The translations under genes were made by a program, and so were the position numbers. Positions 24,911 through 32,885 of a DNA stretch of 37,513 nt are shown here, piece after piece. Each line of letters opens with the position of its first letter. Position 1 is the stretch's first letter. The notes beneath the pieces were generated by a model that saw nothing but the letters and a program-made list of their open reading frames with translations, was not told where the DNA came from and ran no database searches. Location: assembly GCA_937911345.1 (NCBI GenBank), contig CALDPP010000147.1, forward strand, positions 1-37,513. The letters are read 5' to 3'. The stretch comes from an uncultured euryarchaeote (GTDB lineage Archaea > Thermoplasmatota > Poseidoniia > Poseidoniales > Poseidoniaceae).

Positions 24911-25309
24911 ATGATGCCAAAATTTGTCCTAGCATGGATTACTTCTAGCCTGGAAGCTTCTCAAACATTACAGACTGGAGGTCACGTAGTGTTTGTCAGA
25001 CATCCTGAACGGGGATGGGAAATACCAGGTGGCCATCTAAACTCGGGGGAATCTCCTGAGCAAGCACTAATTCGTGAGGTACTGGAAGAAACAGGACTTG
25101 ATGTTGAAATAATTACCTGGAATAAGGAATACTACCCAAATGGCTGGGTTGCTCATGCGGTGACAAATTCTAAACCAAACACCGAAAGTTGGAATGTGGC
25201 TGATGAAAAGGTAGATGAAATTGCTTGGTGGAATCGTGTTCCTCCTGTGATTATGTGGACTGAACAGGAGTTCATTGATTTGGATAATTGGCATAATTCA
25301 GTCAAATAA
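24911..25309 (+). CDS. Nudix hydrolase
   Basis: A 132-residue Nudix protein. The Nudix box is complete: [24 protein letters not shown] fits GX5EX7REUXEEXGU (about residues 40-63). Such enzymes cleave nucleoside diphosphates linked to another group; the substrate cannot be told from the sequence. The C terminus is rich in Trp. ATG 24911 is followed at once by a second ATG (24914). It starts 1 base after the helical-repeat gene, and its stop overlaps the next gene on the other strand by 8 bases. Confidence 0.88.
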   Translation: MMPKFVLAWITSSLEASQTLQTGGHVVFVRHPERGWEIPGGHLNSGESPEQALIREVLEETGLDVEIITWNKEYYPNGWVAHAVTNSKPNTESWNVADEKVDEIAWWNRVPPVIMWTEQEFIDLDNWHNSVK

Positions 25310-26366
25310 GCGTCAGTACAGACAATCTTTCGCCCCATTTTTTGACATGTTCCTCGTCATCAATACAGACTTGAATCATTGCGGCTAAGGTTGCATCCTC
25401 TACTTCATCGGGTTCAGCAAATAGGCTGTTGAAACTATCTAATTTATCCAAATGTTTGGCAATACTAACCATCGCTCTCAAATCGGGTCTGTGTTCTCCA
25501 GAATTGGTTTTTGGCAGGTTTTCAAAACACCAGTTGAACACACCGTTGATGTCTTTGGGATTAACCAGAAGTTTTGGCTCAGGTTCCTCAACCTTTCTTG
25601 GCTTGGCATTCTTGACTTGTTCCATCATTCTTTCAGCGTCATCTTGGATATTACCTAACGATAGTTCAAGGAATAGGGTTCCAGCCTCTATCGCCATATT
25701 AGTTTGAAACGCTTTAATGGCATGTGCGTGAGCATTCCATGCATGTCTAGCAGCATCAAACATATGGCCAAGCGATGCTCTTATCCTTGAAGCACCTAGT
25801 CTTGAAATTGCAATTGTTTCATCTGCATGATCACCATCTCTGGTAATTTCTGAGTAGACATTCAAAGCCATTAGTGGTGCATTTGTTGCCATCAATAATG
25901 CAGCTCTATTTAGTAGCGATAAATCATGGTCTCGGCTAGCCTTAGCAACAGATTTTAGTCTTAATTCTGCCCACTCTAAATCATCTTTAGCGCCCTCAAT
26001 ATCACCGTTTTCAAATCTAGTCAATCCTCTCTCCATGCGAAGTCTACCCTCTAATTTTAAGTCTCTAGTTTCAGGCTCTTTGGCAATCTTGATCGCATCG
26101 TTAATAGCCTGTTCCAATTTATTATCGCCAAGCATTCTTCTTCTTACTAAACCAATTGTTGCAGTCTCAGCAGGCGACAAATTTGACGCAACTATATCGA
26201 ATAATTCAGCAGCATCAAGAAAGAGTGCAGCTTCTGCAATCATTAGCCATGATTCAATAGCCATCTCGTCTTTCCATTGGGATAAAGTGACTTGGTCTAC
26301 AGGGCCTTCAGAACGCCATTTAGATACTAATTTACCAGGTGTATTAGGAACTTCAATATCAGACAT
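25302..26366 (-). CDS. helical-repeat protein at the end of the exosome superoperon
   Basis: No family recognised. The 354 residues are nearly all helix with TPR-like character, for example [26 protein letters not shown] (about 108-133) and ALNVYSEI (about 170-177). The middle is a row of small-residue helices, followed by a charged linker [18 protein letters not shown] and a C-terminal helical domain. ATG 26366 lies behind GGGAGAG and 1 base after the DHH stop, so it is likely co-transcribed with the exosome genes. Its job there is unknown. Its 3' end overlaps the Nudix gene. Confidence 0.72.
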   Translation of the reverse strand: MSDIEVPNTPGKLVSKWRSEGPVDQVTLSQWKDEMAIESWLMIAEAALFLDAAELFDIVASNLSPAETATIGLVRRRMLGDNKLEQAINDAIKIAKEPETRDLKLEGRLRMERGLTRFENGDIEGAKDDLEWAELRLKSVAKASRDHDLSLLNRAALLMATNAPLMALNVYSEITRDGDHADETIAISRLGASRIRASLGHMFDAARHAWNAHAHAIKAFQTNMAIEAGTLFLELSLGNIQDDAERMMEQVKNAKPRKVEEPEPKLLVNPKDINGVFNWCFENLPKTNSGEHRPDLRAMVSIAKHLDKLDSFNSLFAEPDEVEDATLAAMIQVCIDDEEHVKKWGERLSVLTLI

Positions 26367-26367
26367 A

Positions 26368-27372
26368 CTACTTACTCTCCCGTGGAATTTTCGCTACATT
26401 GGAGATAAATGAACTCTCTGCTGTAATTCTGTCGACGTTTCCTGTCCATCCAGCGGCTCCTGCATGACCGCCTCCCTCGCCACCAATTTGTTGTGCAATA
26501 CTCGTCATTATCTCAGCGAGAGATATTCCTTGTGAAGTAGCATTTTTTGTTGCTCTTGCTGTAAGTCTAGTTTCCCCATTACGAGTTCTACTTACCAACG
26601 ATATGTCATGCCCTATCCCAAGCAATAGACCTGCAAGTCTGCCCTCAAGAGTACCACAGTACGAATGAATTATTGACCAATCTCCCGATTCAGTAGCCTT
26701 CGCACGTTGCATTCCATTTAGTAGGCTTCCACGTTCACTAGAATTAATTTCACTTGATTCCAACCATTCAACAAAACTGGCATATTCTATCTCTGAATCA
26801 CTGAGGATTTCATGTGCAGTAGTAAAGGAATGCTTCGTATTATGTTTGAATCTTCCACTGTCAGTAATTAGTCCAGCAAGTAACAATTTTCTGACAGGTT
26901 CAGTTAATGTAGTTGACGAATGGTTTATGAGATATCTTGCGATGATTTCAGTTGTTGCTGAAACGTCCATTTTTATCATCAAATCAGAATTTGAAAACTG
27001 CCAACTATTAGATTCATGATGGTCGATTATACACTTTGGTATGCCTTCTGGTAAATCAAAACCAATTTGGCTCTCTGAGGCCGCATCAACAATTATTATG
27101 CCACCAATATTACTTGGCAAATCAGAACTATTGCTTATTTTTCTAAATGGTGCGCCTAATTCAACGCATACCCGTTTTGAAATCCTGCCCAAATGCAAAC
27201 CGCAAGCCATCATGTTAGGATTTGATGCAGCTAGAGATATTGCAGAACCAACAGTATCCATATCCCCATTCATACCAGTTATTACTGGGACTGCTCCATT
27301 TGAGCATGCTTTCTCTATCCAGTCATTAAGAGTAACAAGGCTGTCACTTTCAGAACCAGTGTCTTGAATCAA
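26368..27372 (-). CDS. DHH/DHHA1-family phosphoesterase
   Basis: Member of the DHH superfamily, which includes RecJ-like nucleases, nanoRNases and pyrophosphatases. Motifs: GDMDTVGSAISLA (36-48), IIIVDAAS (about 92-99), IDHHES (about 113-118), a SGRFKHNT region, and the C-terminal DHHA1 glycine-rich GGEGGGHAGAAG. The first motif is unusual: the His expected before GDMD is not there (ITGMNGDMD). The start must be TTG 27372. It overlaps the prefoldin stop (TTGA) behind GAGGGAT, and the next ATG would cut into motif I. DHH genes are common beside the archaeal exosome/prefoldin block, which suggests RNA turnover. Confidence 0.87.
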   Translation of the reverse strand: MIQDTGSESDSLVTLNDWIEKACSNGAVPVITGMNGDMDTVGSAISLAASNPNMMACGLHLGRISKRVCVELGAPFRKISNSSDLPSNIGGIIIVDAASESQIGFDLPEGIPKCIIDHHESNSWQFSNSDLMIKMDVSATTEIIARYLINHSSTTLTEPVRKLLLAGLITDSGRFKHNTKHSFTTAHEILSDSEIEYASFVEWLESSEINSSERGSLLNGMQRAKATESGDWSIIHSYCGTLEGRLAGLLLGIGHDISLVSRTRNGETRLTARATKNATSQGISLAEIMTSIAQQIGGEGGGHAGAAGWTGNVDRITAESSFISNVAKIPRESK

Positions 27373-27683
27373 TTAGATCCCTCTAGAACTTTCTTTAGTT
27401 CTTCATATGAGTTCATCAAATCAGTTTCTCTTGTCTGCAGCCTTTCTAGGTGTTCGGAAATAGTTTTGATATCATTTTCGAGAACTTCAACGAGAGATTT
27501 CCTGTCAGCAACTTCGATTAAAACTCCACCTAGTTGTTGGTGAAGCGCTAGATCTTTTGGCTGATTTGATACTGCATCAGAGGTCGCTTTTAGTTCAAGA
27601 ATTTGAGCATTAAGACTTGCCATTTGCTGACGTGTAGCCTGTATCTCAGAAACGACGACTTGAAATTGTTCCATCTCACTCAT
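27369..27683 (-). CDS. pfdB: prefoldin beta subunit
   Basis: Chaperone subunit that forms the alpha2-beta4 prefoldin hexamer and hands unfolded proteins to the thermosome. The 104 residues are two long coiled-coil helices around a short beta hairpin (LHQQLGGVLIEVADRKSLVEV, about 47-67), as in archaeal PfdB. ATG 27683 has GGTGAG seven bases upstream. Position between pcc1 and a DHH gene is the usual archaeal order. Confidence 0.93.
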   Translation of the reverse strand: MSEMEQFQVVVSEIQATRQQMASLNAQILELKATSDAVSNQPKDLALHQQLGGVLIEVADRKSLVEVLENDIKTISEHLERLQTRETDLMNSYEELKKVLEGSN

Positions 27684-27702
27684 ATCTGCTCACCAATTAT
27701 TC

Positions 27703-27963
27703 TCAACCACTACTTGTTGATGAATCCTCGCTTAACTCTAGATTATCAATCATATTTATTAGAGAATCAACTGCAATCAATCCACGAACTCTAGTATTCC
27801 ACATTGCTCGCAAATCTTTTGCTTTTGATTCAACAATTTCGATAGAAAACGTATCACCATAGAAATTTATTTCACAATCTGTAATTAATGCAGCAGCTAG
27901 TGATTCAGTATTTTCCCTAGTGCTTGATTGTGCCTCTAAGATTAACTTCCATTCAGTGGACAT
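27703..27963 (-). CDS. pcc1: KEOPS complex subunit Pcc1
   Basis: Small dimerising subunit of KEOPS, which makes t6A at position 37 of ANN-decoding tRNAs. The 86 residues show the Pcc1 pattern: a first strand with WKLILEAQS, the FYGDTFSIEIVESKAKDLRAMWNT centre (about 35-58), and the C-terminal helix RVRGLIAVDSLINMIDNL, followed by a Ser-rich tail. Position between eL43 and prefoldin beta supports it. ATG 27963 lies behind GAGGGA, 18 bases after the eL43 stop; no rpoP gene fits in that gap. Confidence 0.9.
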   Translation of the reverse strand: MSTEWKLILEAQSSTRENTESLAAALITDCEINFYGDTFSIEIVESKAKDLRAMWNTRVRGLIAVDSLINMIDNLELSEDSSTSSG

Positions 27964-27981
27964 ATAGGTCCCTCTCTGGAA

Positions 27982-28332
27982 TCACTCTTCTTCAGACTCA
28001 GCCAAACTTCTCTCATAGTCCATTGCTGCTTGTTGTGCAATGTATGCCATGTCAGCAGTAGTAGCACCTTCAACAGATCTGCGCATAATTCTGCTGTTTG
28101 CGTCGGATGCACGGGTAAATGGCTCCCATGCGCCCCCTGCGAATGTGTAGTCACACTTACTGCATTGCCAAATGCCGACAGACTTTCTTGAAACTTTTTG
28201 ATATTGACAAACCGGGCAAGTATATTTCTTGCTCTTCTTTGCCATAGCCGATGCTGAGTTTCTTCTTACTGAAACACCGTATCTTGCACCGAATCTAGCG
28301 GTTGCTCCTGCCTTTTGGGTTCTTTTTGCCAA
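27982..28332 (-). CDS. rpl37ae: 50S ribosomal protein L37Ae (eL43)
   Basis: Zinc-finger large-subunit protein found in archaea and eukaryotes. N-terminal RFGARYGVSVRR is typical, followed by the zinc finger CPVC-19-CSKC (about residues 39-60) and the GGAW motif. The 116 residues include an acidic C-terminal extension ending in SEEE. Start codon is TTG 28332, directly after the rrp42 stop; it is supported by a full GGAGG site 8 bases upstream and by the complete family N terminus. The next in-frame ATG (residue 30) would remove conserved sequence. Confidence 0.93.
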   Translation of the reverse strand: MAKRTQKAGATARFGARYGVSVRRNSASAMAKKSKKYTCPVCQYQKVSRKSVGIWQCSKCDYTFAGGAWEPFTRASDANSRIMRRSVEGATTADMAYIAQQAAMDYERSLAESEEE

Positions 28333-29118
28333 TCAGTTCGCCTCCTTTTCTGCAACGATTTTTCTTAGTTCTGCACACTTTTCTTGGGCTACCTCGAATA
28401 TCTCTGCGAATTCTTGCGGCGTGAATACCCCTCTTAACCCCTTTTGTAGTGAGTGAAGGTGTCCTTCATCTCCAATAGTGATGTGAATTCGCTCATCTCC
28501 GCCCAATTCTTCCTCTTCACAAGGGTCGTAAATGTATCTTCCACCGACTCTAGTAAATGAAGCCATAATTGGAGTTCCGTTGACTGAAAGTGTGTAATCT
28601 TCACCCACATCAAACCTTTCAGCTGGGACAACTGCTGTGCGTAGGGCAGCGATTGCTGCAAGACCACATGCATCGAATATATTTCCACCATCAGACAGCA
28701 CATGGATGTCAATCATTACTCCCCAGACTTTTTCGCCGGGAATAATGCACAAACTGTTCATGTCAATGCATCCAGATTCTCTAATTCCTCGATCAACAAC
28801 TCTGCCAAGTTCAATGGATTCCGGTGAAGGTGGGCCAGGTTCATATTTTCGATGAGCCACTGGTCTCAACTCTGCTCCACACATTAGCGAACCTTCGGAT
28901 GGACGGTCAGGCCATGGAGTTCGAATTTCGAATTTAACTCCGGCGTAGACCACTGTTTTGCCCATTGTGACTTTTGCAGACCCTTCTGCATTGTACAAGC
29001 AATCAGTTTCGAGGATAATTTCTCTTCCTTCAAACCTTGCTCTGCCATCAATTCTAGCATCCTGTTCGGCAAGTCTGGCCATTTCTTGACGTAGTAAATT
29101 TGGGACTAGTTCAACCAT
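28333..29118 (-). CDS. rrp42: exosome subunit Rrp42
   Basis: RNase PH-fold subunit, inactive by itself, that alternates with Rrp41 in the archaeal exosome ring. The 261 residues contain DARIDGRARFEGREI, GKTVVYAGVKFEI, VVDRGIRESGCIDMNSLCI, and GGNIFDACGLAAIAALRTA. This last replaces the catalytic D-x5-D of Rrp41, as in other Rrp42 proteins. The ATG at 29118 overlaps the rrp41 stop (TGATG) and has GGAGGTGA eight bases upstream. Confidence 0.95.
   Translation of the reverse strand: MVELVPNLLRQEMARLAEQDARIDGRARFEGREIILETDCLYNAEGSAKVTMGKTVVYAGVKFEIRTPWPDRPSEGSLMCGAELRPVAHRKYEPGPPSPESIELGRVVDRGIRESGCIDMNSLCIIPGEKVWGVMIDIHVLSDGGNIFDACGLAAIAALRTAVVPAERFDVGEDYTLSVNGTPIMASFTRVGGRYIYDPCEEEELGGDERIHITIGDEGHLHSLQKGLRGVFTPQEFAEIFEVAQEKCAELRKIVAEKEAN
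28341..28345 (-). promoter_or_regulatory. strong ribosome-binding site for eL43 TTG start
   Basis: On the minus strand AAAGGAGGCG lies inside the end of rrp42, with the GGAGG core 8 bases before TTG 28332. It decides the start of rpl37ae, since there is no ATG at the family N terminus. Confidence 0.8.
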
Positions 29119-29846
29119 CAGTTGTCACCTCCATCGTATCTTGCTTTTAGTGCATCAACCATGATTTCATGAATTTCTTTCGCTGCTTTGAAATTATATT
29201 CCATGGCAAGGTCAAATTCTTCTGGAGAAAGATCTCCATCCATTTGTAAAAATGCGATTTCACCGGTGTTAGGTAAAATACCTGCAGGTAAGTCGGCTTG
29301 TCCATAGTTGTCTTCAGCCTTATCCAAGTCGAGAACCACGGTGTCTTCGATTTTACCAGATGCTACTCCCACAATCATATCTCTCATTGGAATGCCAGCA
29401 TCTGCTAGAGCCACAGAAGCGGCAGTTATTCCAGCACATCGAGTTCCTGCTTCTGCTGCTAGGATTTCAATTTCTACTCTGATTTTCGAGCGAGGAAATC
29501 TCTCGACTAAGACTACTGACTCCAGTGCTTCTGCAGTGACTTTAGAAATTTCTCTTGAACGACGATTAAAACCAGGTCTAATTCTATCACTAGTAGAGAA
29601 CGGTGCCATGTTGTATCGCACATCAATCACCGCTCTATCTTGTCGCTGAATTTTTCTAGGGTGTGCTTCCATTGGTCCATAAACCGCAGCTACTGCTACG
29701 TTTAGCCCGTGTGTGACAATAGCCGAACCGTCTGCAGCAGGTAGTATTCCCGCTTGAATCGAGACAGGTCTTGATTCATCCAATTTTCTTCCGTCTAGTC
29801 TAAGTCCATCATCTCGTAGTAATTGTACATCTCCATATCCGCCCAT
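29118..29846 (-). CDS. rrp41: exosome subunit Rrp41 (catalytic)
   Basis: Phosphorolytic 3'-5' exoribonuclease subunit of the archaeal exosome, RNase PH fold, 242 residues. Features are RLDGRKLDESRPVSI, VAAVYGPMEAHPRK, the RNA/phosphate-binding NRRSREI region (about 94-100), CAGITAASVALADAGIPMRDM, and the catalytic acidic stretch VLDLDKAEDNYGQAD (about 171-185). ATG 29846 overlaps the rrp4 stop (TGATG). The TTG one codon earlier is less likely. Confidence 0.96.
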   Translation of the reverse strand: MGGYGDVQLLRDDGLRLDGRKLDESRPVSIQAGILPAADGSAIVTHGLNVAVAAVYGPMEAHPRKIQRQDRAVIDVRYNMAPFSTSDRIRPGFNRRSREISKVTAEALESVVLVERFPRSKIRVEIEILAAEAGTRCAGITAASVALADAGIPMRDMIVGVASGKIEDTVVLDLDKAEDNYGQADLPAGILPNTGEIAFLQMDGDLSPEEFDLAMEYNFKAAKEIHEIMVDALKARYDGGDN

Positions 29847-30541
29847 CAAGCATCACCTTTTCTCGTAAAACTTCCTTCATGTTTTTTCATGATTGAATCA
29901 AAATTTTTCTTGTGTCCATGTTGCTTAGCAATCGCTAGAGCCTCTCTAGTCCAAGAAATCCCGTTGTCATCACCATCTATCCAAACACGACCATTTTCGC
30001 CAACAATGATTCTGCAATCACTGGTGTCTTTCATCCGGTCTAGATTAGAATTATTGTCTCCTCTTATTCTATCGAGGTGGTTAACTGGTACTTCAACGAC
30101 TGCACCTTGCGATAGTCTTCGTAATCCTACTCCCTTCATTGTTAGTACAACATTGTGACATTCATCCACTTCTTGGACACGAGCGAGTGCCGCATCGCCA
30201 ATATCCATGTGTTGACGCGCTTGTCCGAATTCAACTTTCCATGGTGCTAAAGACATTGGAAGTAATCCTTGGAATGAACCGTTGATATCCATAAACCATA
30301 GGTTATTTCTTACTTCAGCAACGTGAGCAATAACTAAATCTCCAGAGCGTGGTAAGTATGGACTGTTGATTGGGTCAACAGATACTGTTCCGTTTGATTC
30401 ACGAACCCAACCAAGTTTAGTTGCAATAATTTCGTCGTTTTGGCTGATTGCGCCACTTCCGACACGCATCCCGGACAATGACCCAATGGTCATTCCCGGG
30501 GTCACTAGGCGCTGCTCGGCGCCGCTTCGACCTTGGGACAT
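29846..30541 (-). CDS. rrp4: exosome RNA-binding cap subunit Rrp4
   Basis: S1- and KH-domain protein that sits on the exosome ring and guides RNA into it. The 231 residues start MSQGRSGAEQRLVTPGM. The N-terminal domain (about 10-60) contains GTVSVDPINSPYLPRSGD, the S1 domain follows (about 65-135, VIAHVAEVRNNLWFMDING), and the C-terminal KH domain includes CRIIVGENGRVWIDG (about 175-189). ATG 30541 lies behind GGAGAGAAAGAA; the frame extends to a TTG at 30571 with no better site. Confidence 0.95.
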   Translation of the reverse strand: MSQGRSGAEQRLVTPGMTIGSLSGMRVGSGAISQNDEIIATKLGWVRESNGTVSVDPINSPYLPRSGDLVIAHVAEVRNNLWFMDINGSFQGLLPMSLAPWKVEFGQARQHMDIGDAALARVQEVDECHNVVLTMKGVGLRRLSQGAVVEVPVNHLDRIRGDNNSNLDRMKDTSDCRIIVGENGRVWIDGDDNGISWTREALAIAKQHGHKKNFDSIMKKHEGSFTRKGDA

Positions 30542-30610
30542 TTCTTTCTCTCCGAACCGGCGACAAGCCAACCCATGATAAACTCAACCCTTTGTATTAG
30601 GTTCTAAGAT

Positions 30611-31297
30611 TTACATTTCCTTGACTTCTGTTTGCGAGGACACTTTCATTATTTGGCCAATCAAATCGCCTTTCATGCCAGCCGGAATTTCAACAACACT
30701 AGCCCACGAACCATCCTCTAACCATCCTTCCTTAATCTGGAACGGCCTCAGTATTCGCATAGCGCCACCATATCCCGAACCCGGGACTTTGAAAGCCAAT
30801 CTAGTTGTTTCGAATGAAAGAGGAATTAGCGGTTTGAGTTTATCGATTGCATCTTTAATTTGCTGATCTAAATTCTTGAATGGGTCGACAGAATATCTAG
30901 ATTCATCAAGAGCCAATTCAATTCTTGTTTTTGGGTGTGGGCTTTTGGTTTTTGGGTCTACAGCCTGGCTGTGTATGTGATGAACAATTTTTTGCCTCAT
31001 TCGTTCAACCATCGCCTTTCTTTGATTTGTTGTTAATTGAATACTACCTTTTTCGAAGATGACTGTGGCTATTTCGACTATGTCTTGTGTCCCAAACGTG
31101 TTCTCTATTGCATCTTCAGTAGGTCTTTCGCCACCTCTTGCATCGTGAAAAACCTCGTCCATCGCAAAGAAGTCATCAATTTTTACACTACTTGGGTCGG
31201 TCTTGAATTTGTCAACTAAGTCTGGGTCAACAAGAATTTCATATCTCTTGCCACCCTTCTCCATACGTGCTAGAACAGCATCATCTAAACTAACCAT
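30611..31297 (-). CDS. sbds: SBDS/Sdo1 ribosome maturation factor
   Basis: Archaeal orthologue of the Shwachman-Bodian-Diamond protein, which helps release the anti-association factor aIF6 from the large subunit. At 228 residues it has the normal three-domain length. The N-terminal FYSH domain (1-90) has MEKGGKRYEILVDPDLV and the conserved FHDARGGERPTE region. The central helical domain has TTNQRKAMVERMRQKIVHHI. The C-terminal ferredoxin-like domain has GYGGAMRILRPFQI and VVEIPAGMKGDLIGQI. It lies 69 bases upstream of rrp4 in the usual archaeal order. Confidence 0.95.
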   Translation of the reverse strand: MVSLDDAVLARMEKGGKRYEILVDPDLVDKFKTDPSSVKIDDFFAMDEVFHDARGGERPTEDAIENTFGTQDIVEIATVIFEKGSIQLTTNQRKAMVERMRQKIVHHIHSQAVDPKTKSPHPKTRIELALDESRYSVDPFKNLDQQIKDAIDKLKPLIPLSFETTRLAFKVPGSGYGGAMRILRPFQIKEGWLEDGSWASVVEIPAGMKGDLIGQIMKVSSQTEVKEM

Positions 31298-31346
31298 GGC
31301 CTTGCCTCATTTAGCCCATGGCATGGGCAACTATTGATTGTGACGG

Positions 31347-32069
31347 TCACTCTTCGAGTGGTTTTAATCTGTCAATTTGTTTGTTGACATCCTCACGGTC
31401 AAGGAATCTATAACCACTGGAGTCAATAACCGCTACTTCTACTGCGTCTCTATTTAGTTCAGCATCATTGGCGTTCCTAAGTGCCTCCAACCCTAATTTC
31501 ATAGCTGCATTTAGGGTGAGGTTTTCCTTCCAATTCTTTTCGAAGTATTCGATAACAGTGTTTCTGCCGCTACCGATCGCTCCAGCATGATATGACTGGT
31601 ATGCACCACTTGGGTCTGTTTCATAGAGGTGTATTCCATTATCGTCAACCCCGCCGATTAGCAGCGCTGTTCCAAATGGTCGTGAACCTCCGTATTGTGT
31701 GAATGACTGTTTAAAATCACATATTTTCTTTACTAGAACATCAACAGGAACAGTTGCTCCATAAGTGATTCGATTAATTTGGGCTTCTACTCTGGAGCGA
31801 GCGACTAATTGTCTTGCGTCAGCCATCAAACCAGAAGTTGCAACACCCACATGGTTGTCAATCTTGAACATTTTTTCAATAGATTCTGGGATGATTAATC
31901 TGCTTATAATTCTCTTATCGCAGACTAATACCACACCATCTTTGAATTTCAAACCTGCAGTAGTGGTACCTCTTTTGACCGATTCTCTAGCATATTCTAC
32001 TTGGAATAGTCTTCCGTCTGGGCTGAAAGTTGTGATTCCATGGTCATATCCTCTTCCACTTGGTTGCAT
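31347..32069 (-). CDS. psmA: proteasome alpha subunit
   Basis: Outer-ring subunit of the 20S proteasome. The N-terminal gate and helix H0 are typical: GRGYDHGITTFSPDGRLFQVEYA (about 5-27), followed by KRGTTTAGLKFKDGVVLVCDKR. Later come HVGVATSGLMADAR and RPFGTALLIGGVD. Length is 240. ATG 32069 follows CAGGTGAGATA. It appears to be the first gene of the superoperon. An AT-rich AAATATA stretch at about 32141-32147 on the minus strand is a possible promoter; the divergent dph6 shares this 153-base space. Confidence 0.96.
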   Translation of the reverse strand: MQPSGRGYDHGITTFSPDGRLFQVEYARESVKRGTTTAGLKFKDGVVLVCDKRIISRLIIPESIEKMFKIDNHVGVATSGLMADARQLVARSRVEAQINRITYGATVPVDVLVKKICDFKQSFTQYGGSRPFGTALLIGGVDDNGIHLYETDPSGAYQSYHAGAIGSGRNTVIEYFEKNWKENLTLNAAMKLGLEALRNANDAELNRDAVEVAVIDSSGYRFLDREDVNKQIDRLKPLEE

Positions 32070-32222
32070 TATCTCACCTGTATGTTCCTTCGGCCGACAC
32101 TTTATGAGTATGAGGGTAACAACTCATGCCGTGGCTTCGGTATATTTAGCAGATTTAGCGACCATTATAATCCCTACGAACACATAATCAAATTATTGAG
32201 TAATTAGATTTAGGGCCATTCA

Positions 32223-32885
32223 ATGCGAGTGGCAATACTCTCCTCTGGCGGTAAAGATTCTGCCGCAGCTTGGTGGTGGGCTATTTGCAAAGGATGGGAT
32301 ATTGCAGCATTGGTAACGATGAGAGTCGTAGGGGATGACTCGATGATGTTTCAGATTCCAGGCACTGAGATTGTCCAACATCAAGCTAAACTCGCCAAAA
32401 TCCCATGGGTATCGGTAGATACTGAAGGCAAAGAAGATGAAGAGATTAACGACTTGGAAAATGCAATTTCAAAATTAGCAATCGATGCACTAGTTTGTGG
32501 TGCCCTCAGAAGCGATTATCAAAAAAGTAGAATTGAGCGAATGTGTGAAAAATTAGGAATTATAAGTTACACTCCTCTTTGGCACCAGTCCGGTCTGAAC
32601 CATATTTCGGGATTGGTAAAACACGGATTTGGTGTCATGATAACAAGCGTAGCATGCGATGGATTAACCGAGGAATGGATTGGTAAAATACTCGATGAAG
32701 AATCACTTGAATTGATTATCCAGTTGTCGGAGAAGTACCGATTTAACGTTGATGGAGAAGGTGGAGAGTATGAAACTTTAGTTGTCTATGGACCACATTT
32801 TGATGGGAAGATAGTGGTCACTGGTTCTACTGAGTGGCATGGCAGAAGAGGAGAACTTAAAATCAGCAATATTAGTTCAAGATGA
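32223..32885 (+). CDS. dph6: diphthine-ammonia ligase Dph6
   Basis: ATP-dependent amidase that completes diphthamide on EF-2. The N-terminal PP-loop SSGGKDSAAAW (7-17) is an N-type ATP pyrophosphatase motif, and the family-specific GEGGEYETLV (178-187) is present, along with SVACDGLTEEWIG. At 220 residues it is the short archaeal form without the C-terminal RidA-like domains of the yeast protein. The EF-2 target His is encoded in the same window. Its stop overlaps the convergent purB stop by 9 bases. Confidence 0.92.
   Translation: MRVAILSSGGKDSAAAWWWAICKGWDIAALVTMRVVGDDSMMFQIPGTEIVQHQAKLAKIPWVSVDTEGKEDEEINDLENAISKLAIDALVCGALRSDYQKSRIERMCEKLGIISYTPLWHQSGLNHISGLVKHGFGVMITSVACDGLTEEWIGKILDEESLELIIQLSEKYRFNVDGEGGEYETLVVYGPHFDGKIVVTGSTEWHGRRGELKISNISSR

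Noticed and set aside
27964-27981. rpoP gene between eL43 and pcc1
   Set aside because: Only 18 bases lie between the two genes.
32070-32222. Possible small gene in the psmA-dph6 space
   Set aside because: No reading frame with a ribosome site; AT-rich elements suit divergent promoters.
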